Shown: positions 14,991 to 22,993 of the stretch, one piece after another | Position numbering within the stretch: position 1 is the stretch's first letter | Layout: the number at the start of each line of letters is the position of its first letter | Assembly (NCBI GenBank): GCA_964586395.1 | Contig: CAZPGP010000010.1 | Location: 1-29,828 of the forward strand | DNA length: 29,828 nt | From: DATEFF01 sp964586395 | GTDB lineage: Bacteria > Patescibacteriota > Saccharimonadia > Saccharimonadales > EFPC-124 | Direction: 5' to 3' | Position numbers and translations under genes: made by a program | Notes under the pieces: model-generated | What the model was told of the DNA's origin: nothing | Seen by the model: only the letters and a program-made list of their open reading frames with translations | Database searches by the model: none

Positions 14991-15522
14991 AAGGGATTTT
15001 CTTTAGTTCACCATCGTCGCTTAACTTGAAGAAAGCGTCGTTGTCTTTAATATGATCGATAAATAGAATGCCGTTTGTGTGGTCAATTTCGTGTTGTAGG
15101 ACACGCGCCAGGAAACCCTCGGCCTTGAGGCGAACTTCGTTGCCGTTGAGGTCCATGGCTTTCACGCGGACTTTGCTATAGCGGGGGACGAGACCGTAGA
15201 CGTCTTTGACGCTCAGGCAGCCCTCGTGGTCGTACTTGATTGCGCCTTCGAGCTTCACGATCTCGGGGTTGATGAGCGGGAAGAAGCTACGATTGTCCTT
15301 ATCGTCAAAATCGCTGCGGATTACGACCGCGCGAAAGAGGTTGTCGATCTGGACGGCGGCTAGCGCAACGCCGAGCTCGTGAGGGCGATGGTCCTCCCAG
15401 TCGAGGGTTGCTTGCTCCATACCCTTGATGAGTTCTTTAACTTCGTCGGTTACGACGTGGATTTTTTTGGATTTCTCGCGCAGGTGCTGGTTGGGCAGCG
15501 TAATAATATCGTTTCTATTCAT
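14953..15522 (-). CDS. def: peptide deformylase
   Basis: This 189-residue metalloenzyme removes the N-formyl group from nascent proteins. Motif 1 is GVALAAVQI (a variant of GxGLAAxQ), motif 2 is EGCLSV with the metal-binding Cys, and motif 3 is QHEIDHTNG with two His ligands and the catalytic Glu. On the minus strand TTGGCT (plus 15555-15560), 17 bp and TATACT (plus 15532-15537) form a promoter whose -10 ends 9 nt before the ATG, so the mRNA is predicted to be nearly leaderless. The gene ends in TGA, which shows UGA is a stop here. It precedes and overlaps fmt. Confidence 0.95.
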   Translation of the reverse strand: MNRNDIITLPNQHLREKSKKIHVVTDEVKELIKGMEQATLDWEDHRPHELGVALAAVQIDNLFRAVVIRSDFDDKDNRSFFPLINPEIVKLEGAIKYDHEGCLSVKDVYGLVPRYSKVRVKAMDLNGNEVRLKAEGFLARVLQHEIDHTNGILFIDHIKDNDAFFKLSDDGELKKIPYEQVKQSAILWQ

Positions 15523-15531
15523 TTGTGTCTT

Positions 15532-15560
15532 AGTATACGTGAATTAACAGATAGAGCCAA
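15532..15560 (-). promoter_or_regulatory. def-fmt promoter (leaderless type)
   Basis: Minus-strand TTGGCT (plus 15555-15560), 17-bp spacer, TATACT (plus 15532-15537), then 9 nt to the def ATG at 15522. The -35 lies just past the priA stop. Confidence 0.65.
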
Positions 15561-15564
15561 ATGC

Positions 15565-17496
15565 TCATAGGAGATTTGCTGCATCCAGGTCAACCTGCCA
15601 ACCGACCGGCATGGAGTCGGCAATGATTGCGAGTTCCCCGCGCTTCTTGCTCTTGATCAGCAGTTGCCAGCGATAGTTGCCATGCATGCGTTCGTAGAAG
15701 GCGGGAGTCGGTCCCTGGATGGTCAAATGAGGATAGGCGGCGCGGAGTTTGGTTGCCATGGCGCGGGCAGCGCGAATGGCTCCCGCCTCTGTTTTGTAGC
15801 TGGTGGTGAGTTTGAGCAGGTGAGTGAACGGCGGGAAGCTACCGCGCTTGCGTTCGTGAAGTTGAGCTACGTAAAAGCCATCGTAGTCGCGCTCTAATGC
15901 GTGTGTAATAGTAGCGTGGTCGGGCAGGAAGGTTTGTACGACGACGTGACTCTCGTGTTTGCCGCGGCCAACGCGTCCGGCAACCTGGTACAACAGTTGA
16001 AAAACGCGCTCCTCGGCTTGGTAATCAGGGAGGTGCAGCCCATTGTCTGCTTGCATGACGCCCACTAGGCTGAGGCGTGGAACATCGAGGCCTTTTGCTA
16101 GGATCTGCGTGCCGATCATGATGTCGATATGGCCGTCGTAGATTTCTTGGTACCGCTTGTCGAGTGTCTGGTCTGCAGCGTTATCGGCGTCGAAGCGTGC
16201 GATGTTGGCCTTGGGAAAGGCTTTGCGGACTTCGTCCTCGATCATTTTTGTGCCGATACCGCGGAAGACGATGCTCGGGTTGCCGCACTCCGGACAGCTA
16301 GGCGGAACTTTGTGGCTGCGACCACAAATGTGACAGAGTAGCTGATGTTTATCGGCATGGAGCGTCATGGGTACGAAACATGTTTCGCATAGAGACGACC
16401 AGCCGCAATTACTGCAAAGCGTCGTTGGCGCGGTGCCGCGACGGTTGTGGAACAACAAAATCTGTTGGCCGGCCTGAAGCGCCTCACGCATGCGCGCAAG
16501 CAGTTTGTCGGACAGGAAGCGATGCTCGCGGAATAGCTCTTTGCTACGGAGGTCTATCAGTTCGACGGTTGGCTTTTCGGTTGCGATGGCAGGCTTAGTG
16601 AGCCTAATGATCGGACTTTTGGTCTGTTCTGCCAAGTAGTAGTCGCTGATGGAAGGCGTGGCCGAGCCCAGGACGACTCGCGCTTCGTGTAGTTTGCCCA
16701 GGACGCTAGCTGTGCGCAGGGCGGAGTAGCGGGGTGACTGATCTTGCTTGTAGCTTGGTTCGTGCGCTTCGTCTATCACAATCAGTCCGACGTTTGGTGC
16801 GGGCATGAAGAGCGCCGAGCGGGGCCCGATAATAATGAGTGGTTCGTCGGCCATTAAGACTTCCAGCCAGGCCTTGTGCCGCTCGGCTTCTGTCATGTGG
16901 GAGTGTGTGACGACGACGCGCGGGAAGTGGTTAGTGAATTCCGCGACTAGTTGCGGGGTGAGTGCAATTTCGGGAACCAAGACGATGCTGGACCGGCCAG
17001 CCGCAAGTTCGTGCCGAGCAGCCTCGATATAGACCTGCGTTTTGCCGGAGCCAGGGACGCCATGGAGGAGAAGTGTGCCAGCGGTGTGTTCGGTGATTGC
17101 CTTCACGGCTGACTGCTGTTCGGGGTTGAGTACAATATTTGTTCGGTCGCGTGTGGCGTGCATGGTGACAGCTTTTGAATCACGCCGTTTCTTGGAAAGT
17201 CCCGCTGGTAGAAGGGTCTGCAAAACGAGCGCTAAGTGCGTCGCGTAGTAGTCGCTCATCCACCGTGCAAGCGAAATGAGAGGTGTTGGAAGCGGCCTTT
17301 CGACAAGAATTTGTTCAATTGGTTTCGTTGTAAAACTTGGCTTTTTGGCCGTAGACATAACTACACCGGTGAGTTTTTTCTTGCCCACGGACACGACGAC
17401 AATAGATCCAATCGGAAGCTCTGACTCACTATGGTAGGTGAAGGCAGGCTCATCGGCGCGAACGACGGAAGTTGGGGCCACCAGGTAGTAATACAT
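15565..17496 (-). CDS. priA: primosomal protein N' (replication-restart helicase)
   Basis: The protein has 643 residues, shorter than E. coli PriA (about 730). An N-terminal DNA-binding region leads to Walker A GVPGSGKT (about 145-152), DEAH near 240 and later SF2 motifs including GTQILAKGLD and QVAGRVGRG. Between the helicase lobes is the zinc module with CSNC, CETC, CHIC and CPEC. PriA recognises stalled forks and reloads the replicative helicase. The start is set by TACAAT (plus 17507-17512) 10 nt upstream, a near-leaderless layout. It is divergent from the phosphoribosyltransferase-like gene across 41 bp and ends in TGA, 42 nt before the def start. Confidence 0.95.
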   Translation of the reverse strand: MYYYLVAPTSVVRADEPAFTYHSESELPIGSIVVVSVGKKKLTGVVMSTAKKPSFTTKPIEQILVERPLPTPLISLARWMSDYYATHLALVLQTLLPAGLSKKRRDSKAVTMHATRDRTNIVLNPEQQSAVKAITEHTAGTLLLHGVPGSGKTQVYIEAARHELAAGRSSIVLVPEIALTPQLVAEFTNHFPRVVVTHSHMTEAERHKAWLEVLMADEPLIIIGPRSALFMPAPNVGLIVIDEAHEPSYKQDQSPRYSALRTASVLGKLHEARVVLGSATPSISDYYLAEQTKSPIIRLTKPAIATEKPTVELIDLRSKELFREHRFLSDKLLARMREALQAGQQILLFHNRRGTAPTTLCSNCGWSSLCETCFVPMTLHADKHQLLCHICGRSHKVPPSCPECGNPSIVFRGIGTKMIEDEVRKAFPKANIARFDADNAADQTLDKRYQEIYDGHIDIMIGTQILAKGLDVPRLSLVGVMQADNGLHLPDYQAEERVFQLLYQVAGRVGRGKHESHVVVQTFLPDHATITHALERDYDGFYVAQLHERKRGSFPPFTHLLKLTTSYKTEAGAIRAARAMATKLRAAYPHLTIQGPTPAFYERMHGNYRWQLLIKSKKRGELAIIADSMPVGWQVDLDAANLL

Positions 17497-17506
17497 AGTG
17501 GTATTG

Positions 17507-17528
17507 ATTGTAAGCGGTCTGCTACACT
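17507..17528. promoter_or_regulatory. back-to-back -10 boxes between priA and the PRTase-like gene
   Basis: Minus-strand TACAAT (plus 17507-17512) serves priA and plus-strand TACACT (17523-17528) serves the gene at 17538. They are only 10 bp apart in a 41-bp spacer, so their polymerase footprints must exclude each other. Neither has a clear -35. Confidence 0.45.
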
Positions 17529-17537
17529 TTATACAGT

Positions 17538-18191
17538 ATGTATTTCCATTCTCGATCAGAGGCCGGCCAAAAGCTGGCTGCCGAACTCCAGCACTTCAGA
17601 TATGAGAACGTCGCTGTGGTTGCCCTCAGTGATGGCGCTGTCCTGATTGCCGAACAGATTGCAATATCTTTGCACTGTACACTCACGATGTTGCTGAGCG
17701 AGAACATAAAGATGCCGGGCGAGCATACCCCTCTGGGTACGGTGACGCAAGGAGGAGAATTTGTTTACAATACCTCGCTGAGCGAGGGTGAGATTGACGA
17801 GTACTACAGCGAGTTCCACGGCTACATCGATGACCAAAGGCGTGAGAAGATGTCCAAGATGAACCACTTGCTAGGGCAGGGCGGTTTGATTGACCCTTCA
17901 ATGCTTCGAGAGCATGTCATTATTTTGGTATCAGACGGCTTCAAGCACGGCACTACGCTTGACGCAGCGGCCGAATTCTTCAAACGCATTAAGATCAACA
18001 AGCTCATCGTAGCTACGCCGATTGCATCCGTTCAGGCAGTAGACCGCATGCACATTACTGCCGATGAGCTACACTGTTTGAGCGTGACCGAAAACTACAT
18101 TAGCACCAACCATTACTACGATATAAACGACGTACCTTCGCACGACCAAATCGTGGCCAAGATCAACGACATCGTCCACAATTGGCAGTAG
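17538..18191 (+). CDS. COG1926-like phosphoribosyltransferase-fold protein
   Basis: The protein has 217 residues. Overall pattern fits the predicted phosphoribosyltransferases of COG1926: FHSRSEAGQKLAAEL at the N-terminus, a VVALSDGAVLIAEQIA segment, GTVTQGGEFVYN, a charged helix, then the PRPP-loop region VIILVSDGFKHGTTL at about 127-141 and VATPIAS. In active members the loop is usually DDGxxTGxT; here it is SDGFKHGTT, so the first acidic residue and the TG pair are changed. Catalysis is therefore uncertain, and a regulatory or nucleotide-sensing role is possible. A TACACT box ends 9 nt before the ATG, suggesting a leaderless mRNA. It precedes a winged-helix gene and recJ. Confidence 0.7.
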   Translation: MYFHSRSEAGQKLAAELQHFRYENVAVVALSDGAVLIAEQIAISLHCTLTMLLSENIKMPGEHTPLGTVTQGGEFVYNTSLSEGEIDEYYSEFHGYIDDQRREKMSKMNHLLGQGGLIDPSMLREHVIILVSDGFKHGTTLDAAAEFFKRIKINKLIVATPIASVQAVDRMHITADELHCLSVTENYISTNHYYDINDVPSHDQIVAKINDIVHNWQ

Positions 18192-18275
18192 CTGGACTTG
18201 CCGAGTAGGTCGGTTGAATGTAGAATTATTAGCAACAGAGCAAACAACTGTCAGGTAAAGGTGAACGAATAAGAA

Positions 18276-18560
18276 ATGCTGGACATATTTATCACTTCTA
18301 GAGTGCGCCGCAAGATTGTGGTCGTGTATGCCAAGTATCCAGACTTCAAGACGCACGTTCGCGGGCTGGCAAAGCTGATCAAGGAAGACCCGGGCAATAT
18401 CCAGCGTGAGCTGAAGCGCCTCGAAAAGGTTGGCTTCCTCCATTCAGAGAAGCAGGGTAATACCAAGATGTACTCGACCAACAAGCACTTCGCTATCTTC
18501 AAAGAACTCCAAAGTATCGTCCTGAAATCTCAGCAGGCACAACAAAAAGCAAAGCGCTAG
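18276..18560 (+). CDS. winged-helix DNA-binding protein (ArsR-like)
   Basis: The protein has 94 residues. The segment from about residue 24 to 70 follows the winged-helix plan: a helix, then VRGLAKLIKEDPGNIQRELKRLEKVGFL as the helix-turn-helix with recognition helix, and EKQGNTKMYSTN as the wing. Such proteins resemble ArsR/MarR-type regulators. No Cys or His metal site is visible, so metal sensing is not implied. Gly-Asn-Ile-Gln-Arg-Glu is typical of the recognition helix. ATG 18276 has AAAGGTG a few bases upstream. The recJ start lies only 9 nt after the stop, so the two are probably cotranscribed, perhaps with autoregulation. Target unknown. Confidence 0.8.
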   Translation: MLDIFITSRVRRKIVVVYAKYPDFKTHVRGLAKLIKEDPGNIQRELKRLEKVGFLHSEKQGNTKMYSTNKHFAIFKELQSIVLKSQQAQQKAKR

Positions 18561-18569
18561 GGCAGGCTC

Positions 18570-20207
18570 ATGGCGAGCCAGCTTTTCGAAGAGCTACTTC
18601 GGTCGCGCGGACTGGATGATCCGGTTACTCGTGCGGCCTTTTTGGCACCCGACTACGAGGCATTCAAACACGACCCATTCCTGTTGCCTGATATGGAGGC
18701 GGCGGTTCAGCGACTGCTGCTGGCTAAGGAGAAACAGGAACTCGTCTTCATTTATGGCGACTATGATATCGACGGTCTCACCGCTACGACGACTCTGCTG
18801 GAGGCTTTCAGGGCATTCGGCATTCGTGTTGATGCATTCATTCCAAACCGATTTGTCGAAGGTTATGGCCTAGCCAAGTCTGCAGTTCAGCAGCTGAAGG
18901 ACCGTGGCGCAGATCTTATCGTTACCGTGGACTGTGGCAGTTTATCTCACGCTGAGATCGACTTCGCGAACGAACTGGGTATGCAAGTTATCGTGACTGA
19001 CCACCACAGTGTGGCCGAGACGATGCCAAATGCTGTTGCGACCATTAATCCGAAACGACCCCACCACAAGTATCCATTCATCGATTTGGCCGGTGTGGGC
19101 GTAGCCTTTAAGCTCGTCCAGGCTCTGCAGCAACGTACTGATGGTTTGCCCGAGGGTCACGAGAAGTGGCTGCTCGATCTCGTCGCGCTAGGTACTGTCT
19201 GCGATGTCGTGACTTTGGTAGACGAGAACCGCGCAAATGTCTTTTGGGGTCTGAAGGTCATGCACAAAACGCGCCGCCCAGGCATTCGCGCGCTGGCAAG
19301 TGTTGGCGGACTGAAAACCGAGGAGCTGAACGCGCGGAGCCTGGGCTTTGTGCTTGGTCCGCACCTCAATGCTGCTGGCCGGTTAGAGACGGCTCAATAC
19401 GGTTTGGACCTGCTGACTGCCACTGACAATATGCAGGCGCTCGAGATTGCGAACCAGCTGCACGACATGAATATCGCGCGCCGCGCAGAGCAAGACCGCA
19501 TTGTCAAAGAGGCGATTGTGCAGGCAGATGAGTTTATTGATCACCCGGTATTGGTATTGTCTGGACCAACGTGGTCGCACGGAATCATCGGTATCGTTGC
19601 CGCTAAGATGCTAGAGCGTTACGCCAAGCCAACCTTTGTTCTGCAGGAAATGGGGGAGGAGAGTAAGGGCTCGGCACGAAGCTACGGCGACTTTAGTGCT
19701 GTCGAAGGCATTCGTGCTGTCGAGAGCTGGCTGACGCGCGGTGGCGGACACAAACTGGCGGCTGGCGTGACGCTGCCGACCAAAAATATCGCCGGCTTTC
19801 GTCAGGCTATCAATGATTTCTACCATTCCTTAGGCCTCGAGAACCAACAGCGGCACTTGCAGCCTAGGGCCGACGCTTCGATCGTCGAATTTATTCACGT
19901 CAGTCCGACACTTATCGAGGAACTGAAATTGCTAGAGCCATACGGCAACGGCAATCCATCGCCAATATTTCACATACCCCGAGCTACCGTTGTCGAACGT
20001 CGCCTGATGGGTAAAGAAAACCAGCATTTGAAGCTGAAAGTTCAGGACGGGAATCGTAAACCATTTAGCGTAATTGGGTTTAATCTGGCGCATAAAGTTC
20101 CCGCTGACGCCGGCGATATGATCGAGCTGTGGGTTGAGTTGATCGAGAACGAATGGCGTGGACGCGTGAGTATCGAGGGTCGGCTGCTCCGCGCGGAATC
20201 TTTATAA
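18570..20207 (+). CDS. recJ: single-stranded-DNA-specific exonuclease RecJ
   Basis: The protein has 545 residues. DHH-family motifs are in order: GDYDIDGLTATT (about 62-73), VTVDCGS, VTDHHS near 142-147, FVLGPHLNAAGRLE, and the DHHA1 motif GGGHKLAAG near 390-398. A C-terminal OB domain is recognisable in the PYGNGNPSPIF stretch onward. RecJ degrades single-stranded DNA 5' to 3' in recombination and mismatch repair. Length matches bacterial RecJ without the extra C-terminal extensions. It is the last gene of a three-gene plus-strand unit. The TAA stop is followed at once by the second G+C-rich block. Confidence 0.95.
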   Translation: MASQLFEELLRSRGLDDPVTRAAFLAPDYEAFKHDPFLLPDMEAAVQRLLLAKEKQELVFIYGDYDIDGLTATTTLLEAFRAFGIRVDAFIPNRFVEGYGLAKSAVQQLKDRGADLIVTVDCGSLSHAEIDFANELGMQVIVTDHHSVAETMPNAVATINPKRPHHKYPFIDLAGVGVAFKLVQALQQRTDGLPEGHEKWLLDLVALGTVCDVVTLVDENRANVFWGLKVMHKTRRPGIRALASVGGLKTEELNARSLGFVLGPHLNAAGRLETAQYGLDLLTATDNMQALEIANQLHDMNIARRAEQDRIVKEAIVQADEFIDHPVLVLSGPTWSHGIIGIVAAKMLERYAKPTFVLQEMGEESKGSARSYGDFSAVEGIRAVESWLTRGGGHKLAAGVTLPTKNIAGFRQAINDFYHSLGLENQQRHLQPRADASIVEFIHVSPTLIEELKLLEPYGNGNPSPIFHIPRATVVERRLMGKENQHLKLKVQDGNRKPFSVIGFNLAHKVPADAGDMIELWVELIENEWRGRVSIEGRLLRAESL

Positions 20208-20227
20208 GTTCATTAATGTTTCGGGCG

Positions 20228-20294
20228 GGGCGGCGTGGGTGCTGAGTCCACGCCGCCCTCGCATCATTTAGCTGGCCCCTTCGCCGGGCCAGCT
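20228..20294 (-). terminator. two G+C-rich hairpins after the zinc-ribbon gene
   Basis: AGCTGGCCC (20270-20278) pairs perfectly with GGGCCAGCT (20286-20294), and GGGCGGCGTGG (20228-20238) with CCACGCCGCCC (20248-20258). Both lie past the stop of the minus-strand gene and also face the end of recJ, so they could stop transcription from either side. Confidence 0.65.
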
Positions 20295-20299
20295 GCGAC

Positions 20300-20749
20300 T
20301 CAGGCCCGAGGCGGTTCGTACACGAACACGTGCCCCTGTGCTCTGGCGTAGGCGACGACCCGGGCGGGGATGCCCGGGGCCCTTCCGGCGGTGAGGCCGA
20401 GCTCCGACTCGCCGAGCCGGAAGCTGATGTTGCACCGCTGGCACAGGTCGTTGGTTCTGAACTTCCGCCCGCAGCGCGAGCAGTAGTGGCAGACCACCGT
20501 CCCGGCGCCCAGCTCATTGGCCGCAGCGATGATGGCTCCGGAAGGGGCAGCCAGGTGGGCCATCCTGGCCAGGTTGCGGTTGATCAGGCGAGAGCCCTCG
20601 GTCGGGTTCAGGTGGTCCAGGTCGCTCGATTTCCCCTGGACCAACCCAGTGACGGTCATGACGGTCGACTGCTCCACGCTGCCAGTTCTGGCCAGTTTGG
20701 TCGGATCGACCAGGTTGAACCGGACAGCGTATCTTGTCGGTGCTGACAC
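20300..20749 (-). CDS. zinc-ribbon hypothetical protein in second G+C-rich block
   Basis: The protein has 149 residues from GTG 20749, supported by GAGGAG just upstream. I do not recognise the family. A Cys-rich ribbon lies in the second half: CHYCSRCGRKF, then CQRC about ten residues later. The first half is mixed alpha/beta with no transmembrane segment. The ending, GHVFVYEPPRA, looks like a beta strand and tail. Codon third positions are nearly all G or C and the stop is TGA, like the genes of the larger island and unlike recJ and rpsU on either side. A streptomycete-style promoter precedes it. Likely a recent transfer from an actinobacterium; function unknown. Confidence 0.7.
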   Translation of the reverse strand: MSAPTRYAVRFNLVDPTKLARTGSVEQSTVMTVTGLVQGKSSDLDHLNPTEGSRLINRNLARMAHLAAPSGAIIAAANELGAGTVVCHYCSRCGRKFRTNDLCQRCNISFRLGESELGLTAGRAPGIPARVVAYARAQGHVFVYEPPRA

Positions 20750-20805
20750 GTTTGCTCCTCGAATGGATTTGCTAGAGATGTCACTTTAGGCGGATGCCCG
20801 CCATC

Positions 20806-20834
20806 AATGTAGAGGGTAAGCCCGGGTGGGTCAA
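20806..20834 (-). promoter_or_regulatory. actinobacterial-style promoter of the zinc-ribbon gene
   Basis: Minus-strand TTGACC (plus 20829-20834), a 17-bp spacer and TACATT (plus 20806-20811). TTGACC with a TAnnnT -10 fits HrdB-type promoters of actinobacteria. Confidence 0.5.
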
Positions 20835-20852
20835 GATCGTATCAGTTAACGG

Positions 20853-20881
20853 TTGCGCGCCCGCCTCTGTTCTGCTAGAAT
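20853..20881 (+). promoter_or_regulatory. rpsU promoter, nearly leaderless
   Basis: TTGCGC (20853-20858), a 17-bp spacer and TAGAAT (20876-20881). The -10 ends 10 nt before the rpsU ATG, leaving a leader of only a few bases. Confidence 0.6.
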
Positions 20882-20891
20882 ACAGAACGTA

Positions 20892-21110
20892 ATGATTCAA
20901 GTAACTCGTAAAGACCCACAAGAAGCCAACGAAAACCTTATTCGTCGTTTCAACCGCAAAGTCCAGCAGTCTGGTGTTATTGCTAAGGTTAAAGGCCTGC
21001 AATATTTTGAAAAGCCAATCAGCAAGACAGAACGACGCAAGAAGGCAATTATTCGTAAAGCTCGCAAGGCAGACAAGCTCAAGCGCATCCGCCTTGGTGT
21101 TGGTCGCTAA
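20892..21110 (+). CDS. rpsU: 30S ribosomal protein S21
   Basis: The protein has 72 residues from ATG 20892. The reading from 20853 starts inside the promoter -35 and adds residues unlike S21. The S21 pattern is clear: a beta-rich start (IQVTRKDPQEANENLIRRFNRKVQQSG), then the YFEKP turn and a long basic helix with KTERRKKAIIRKARK. It joins the small subunit near the anti-Shine-Dalgarno end of 16S rRNA and helps initiation. The TAA stop overlaps the ATG of the yqeY-type gene as TAATG, so the two are translationally coupled; rpsU-yqeY adjacency is widespread in bacteria. Confidence 0.95.
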   Translation: MIQVTRKDPQEANENLIRRFNRKVQQSGVIAKVKGLQYFEKPISKTERRKKAIIRKARKADKLKRIRLGVGR

Positions 21111-21553
21111 TGCTCGAAACCAAGCTTGACGCTGATATCAAGCAAGCACTCCTCGGCGGCGACAAAGCTCGTGCCGAGGTTTTGCGTGGCCTCAAAAGCG
21201 TCCTATTGAACGAAAAGATCGCTAAAGGCCTCCGCGACACCGGTCTCAGTGACGAGCAGGTCCTGGTGATTATCGGCAAGGAAGCTAAGAAGCGCACCGA
21301 GAGCGCTGAACTCTATGTGCAGGGCGGCTCACAGGAACGCGCGGACAAAGAGATTTTTGAGCGCGGCATTCTGGAAGAATATCTGCCAAGCCAGCTTAGC
21401 GATGAAGAGCTAGCAGCCGTTGTTGATGAAGTTATGGGCTCATTGGGCGAAGGCGCACAGATGGGGCAGGCAATCGGCGCAGTTCGCGCTCGTGTTGGCG
21501 TCAGTGCCGACGGTGGTCGCATCGCAGCCGCAGTTAAATCTAAACTAGGGTAA
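21110..21553 (+). CDS. yqeY: GatB/YqeY-domain protein
   Basis: The protein has 147 residues and covers the whole YqeY family length. Features include the N-terminal helix LDADIKQALLGGDKARAEVLRGLKS, a KRTESAELYVQGG segment, LEEYLPSQLSDEEL, and the C-terminal GQAIGAVRARVG. The domain is shared with the tail of GatB, the Asp/Glu-tRNA amidotransferase subunit, where it contacts tRNA. The free-standing form is assumed to act in tRNA or translation quality control, but its activity is not settled. Start overlaps the rpsU stop. The adenylate-kinase-type gene begins 5 nt after its stop, making a four-gene operon with map. Confidence 0.93.
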   Translation: MLETKLDADIKQALLGGDKARAEVLRGLKSVLLNEKIAKGLRDTGLSDEQVLVIIGKEAKKRTESAELYVQGGSQERADKEIFERGILEEYLPSQLSDEELAAVVDEVMGSLGEGAQMGQAIGAVRARVGVSADGGRIAAAVKSKLG

Positions 21554-21558
21554 ACTAT

Positions 21559-22104
21559 ATGATTATTTTCTTCGGTCCTCCCGGCTCAGGTAAAAGCGTC
21601 CAGGGGCAGTTGCTAGCTGCGCGCCACGGTTGGCGTTGGCTCAGTACTGGCCAGTTGCTGCGCGAGACGAGCAATGTCGACGTTGTGGCTCGCATGCGCA
21701 AAGGTATGTTGGTTGACGATGAGCTCGTGAACCATGTCTTTGACGAAGCGCTGCACCGCGCGAAGGACCTCGACCACATTATTGTCGACGGATACCCGCG
21801 TCATGTTGACCAAGCAAAGTGGCTGCTGGACCTTCTACCAAAGCATGAACGCGAGATCGAAGCTGTTATTATCTTGGACGTTGAGGACGAAGAGATCCTG
21901 CATCGTCTCGAAATCCGTGGTCGCTTAGACGACTCGCCCGAAATTGTGAAGAGGCGTCTGCAGGACTACCGCGAACAGACTAAGCCGGTTACCGAGTTCC
22001 TGGCCAACCAAGGTATCCACGTCGAAACCGTCGATGGCATGGGTAGTGTTGGCACGATTCACGATCGAATTGAAGAGGTGATGGAAGAATGTTCACTCGT
22101 GTAA
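21559..22104 (+). CDS. adk: adenylate-kinase-type nucleoside monophosphate kinase
   Basis: The protein has 181 residues. The P-loop is GPPGSGKS at residues 6-13, the NMP-binding region reads LSTGQLLRE, and DGYPR near 76-80 matches the DGFPR motif that contacts the substrate. LEIRGRLDDSPEIVKRRL carries the LID arginines. The LID is short, without the zinc-binding insertion of long-form adenylate kinases, which is typical of small genomes. It should interconvert AMP, ATP and ADP; UMP/CMP specificity cannot be excluded. It overlaps the map start by 16 nt. An adk-map pair is classical, but here it sits behind rpsU-yqeY instead of secY. Confidence 0.85.
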   Translation: MIIFFGPPGSGKSVQGQLLAARHGWRWLSTGQLLRETSNVDVVARMRKGMLVDDELVNHVFDEALHRAKDLDHIIVDGYPRHVDQAKWLLDLLPKHEREIEAVIILDVEDEEILHRLEIRGRLDDSPEIVKRRLQDYREQTKPVTEFLANQGIHVETVDGMGSVGTIHDRIEEVMEECSLV

Positions 22105-22844
22105 AAACCCCCCAAGAAATCAGAGACATGCGCGAAAGTGGCGCACGTTTGGCTGCCGTTTTGCAGGCTATCGACCGCGAAATTGTAGCTGGCATGTCCG
22201 GCAAAGATGCCTCTGAAATCGCAAAGCGTGAGCTGAAGAAGCTGGGCGGCAAGCATGCTTTCCACGGCTACGGGGGCTTCCCTGATGTTATTTGTATTTC
22301 CGTGAACGACGAGATCGTGCATGGCATCCCGACTGATGTTCCATTTAAGGAAGGCGATCTAGTGAGTTTTGACTACGGTGTGAACTATAACGGCATGATC
22401 ACCGACAGCGCCTTTAGTAAATTCATTGGTGCTGCGCCTAGCAAAGACGCCGAGCGCCTTATGAAGACAACTGAGCGATCCATGTACGCTGGTATTGAGA
22501 CGCTAAAGAATGGTGTGCGTGTCGGCGACATCGCTAACAGTATCGAGCAGGTTTTGAAGCGAGAAAAGCTTGGTATCGTTCGCGAACTCGTTGGTCATGG
22601 TGTCGGCCATGAAGTCCATGAAGATCCGAACATCCCGAACTACGGCGTCGCCGGTACTGGACCAAAATTGAGCGCAGGTATGACTATTGCAATCGAGCCA
22701 ATGGCAACATTGGGTACTCAGCATATCAGCGTGGACGACGACGAGTGGACTATCCGCACGGCCGACGGTAGCCTGGCCGCACACTTTGAACACACGATTT
22801 TGATCACTGAAGACGGCTTCGAGATTCTTACTGCTTGGAAGTAG
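22089..22844 (+). CDS. map: methionine aminopeptidase, type I
   Basis: The protein has 251 residues. It removes the initiator Met after deformylation. The pita-bread metal ligands can be followed: Asp in SFDYGV, Asp in ITDSAF, His in GHGVGHEVHE, Glu in AIEPMA and Glu in FEHTILIT; the substrate His is in DEIVHGIP. No N-terminal zinc-finger extension is present, so it is the short type Ia form. The ATG lies inside the upstream gene (16-nt overlap). Together with def and fmt elsewhere in the window it completes the N-terminal methionine cycle. A likely terminator follows at 22866-22885. Confidence 0.95.
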   Translation: MFTRVKTPQEIRDMRESGARLAAVLQAIDREIVAGMSGKDASEIAKRELKKLGGKHAFHGYGGFPDVICISVNDEIVHGIPTDVPFKEGDLVSFDYGVNYNGMITDSAFSKFIGAAPSKDAERLMKTTERSMYAGIETLKNGVRVGDIANSIEQVLKREKLGIVRELVGHGVGHEVHEDPNIPNYGVAGTGPKLSAGMTIAIEPMATLGTQHISVDDDEWTIRTADGSLAAHFEHTILITEDGFEILTAWK

Positions 22845-22865
22845 ATAAAATGGGGTGGCAGTCGG

Positions 22866-22885
22866 CGGGGCTACCCCGGGTTTTT
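22866..22885 (+). terminator. terminator of the rpsU-map operon
   Basis: CGGGG (22866-22870) pairs with CCCCG (22874-22878) over a 3-nt loop, followed by GG and five Ts. Further on, 22923-22954 folds into a second hairpin of three 4-bp steps with no T-run, upstream of the ftsA promoter. Confidence 0.5.
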
Positions 22886-22956
22886 GCCCGCAGCTATAGC
22901 GAGGACAAAAATTAGGGGCGGACCGACTGACAGGACCTCAGTCCTTTGTCTCGGGG

Positions 22957-22986
22957 TTGCTCTGGTGTGACCGTAAGCGGTATACT
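22957..22986 (+). promoter_or_regulatory. ftsA promoter (leaderless type)
   Basis: TTGCTC (22957-22962), an 18-bp spacer and TATACT (22981-22986), which ends 7 nt before ATG 22994. Transcription should start at or within a base of the start codon. Confidence 0.6.
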
Positions 22987-22993
22987 AGACATT

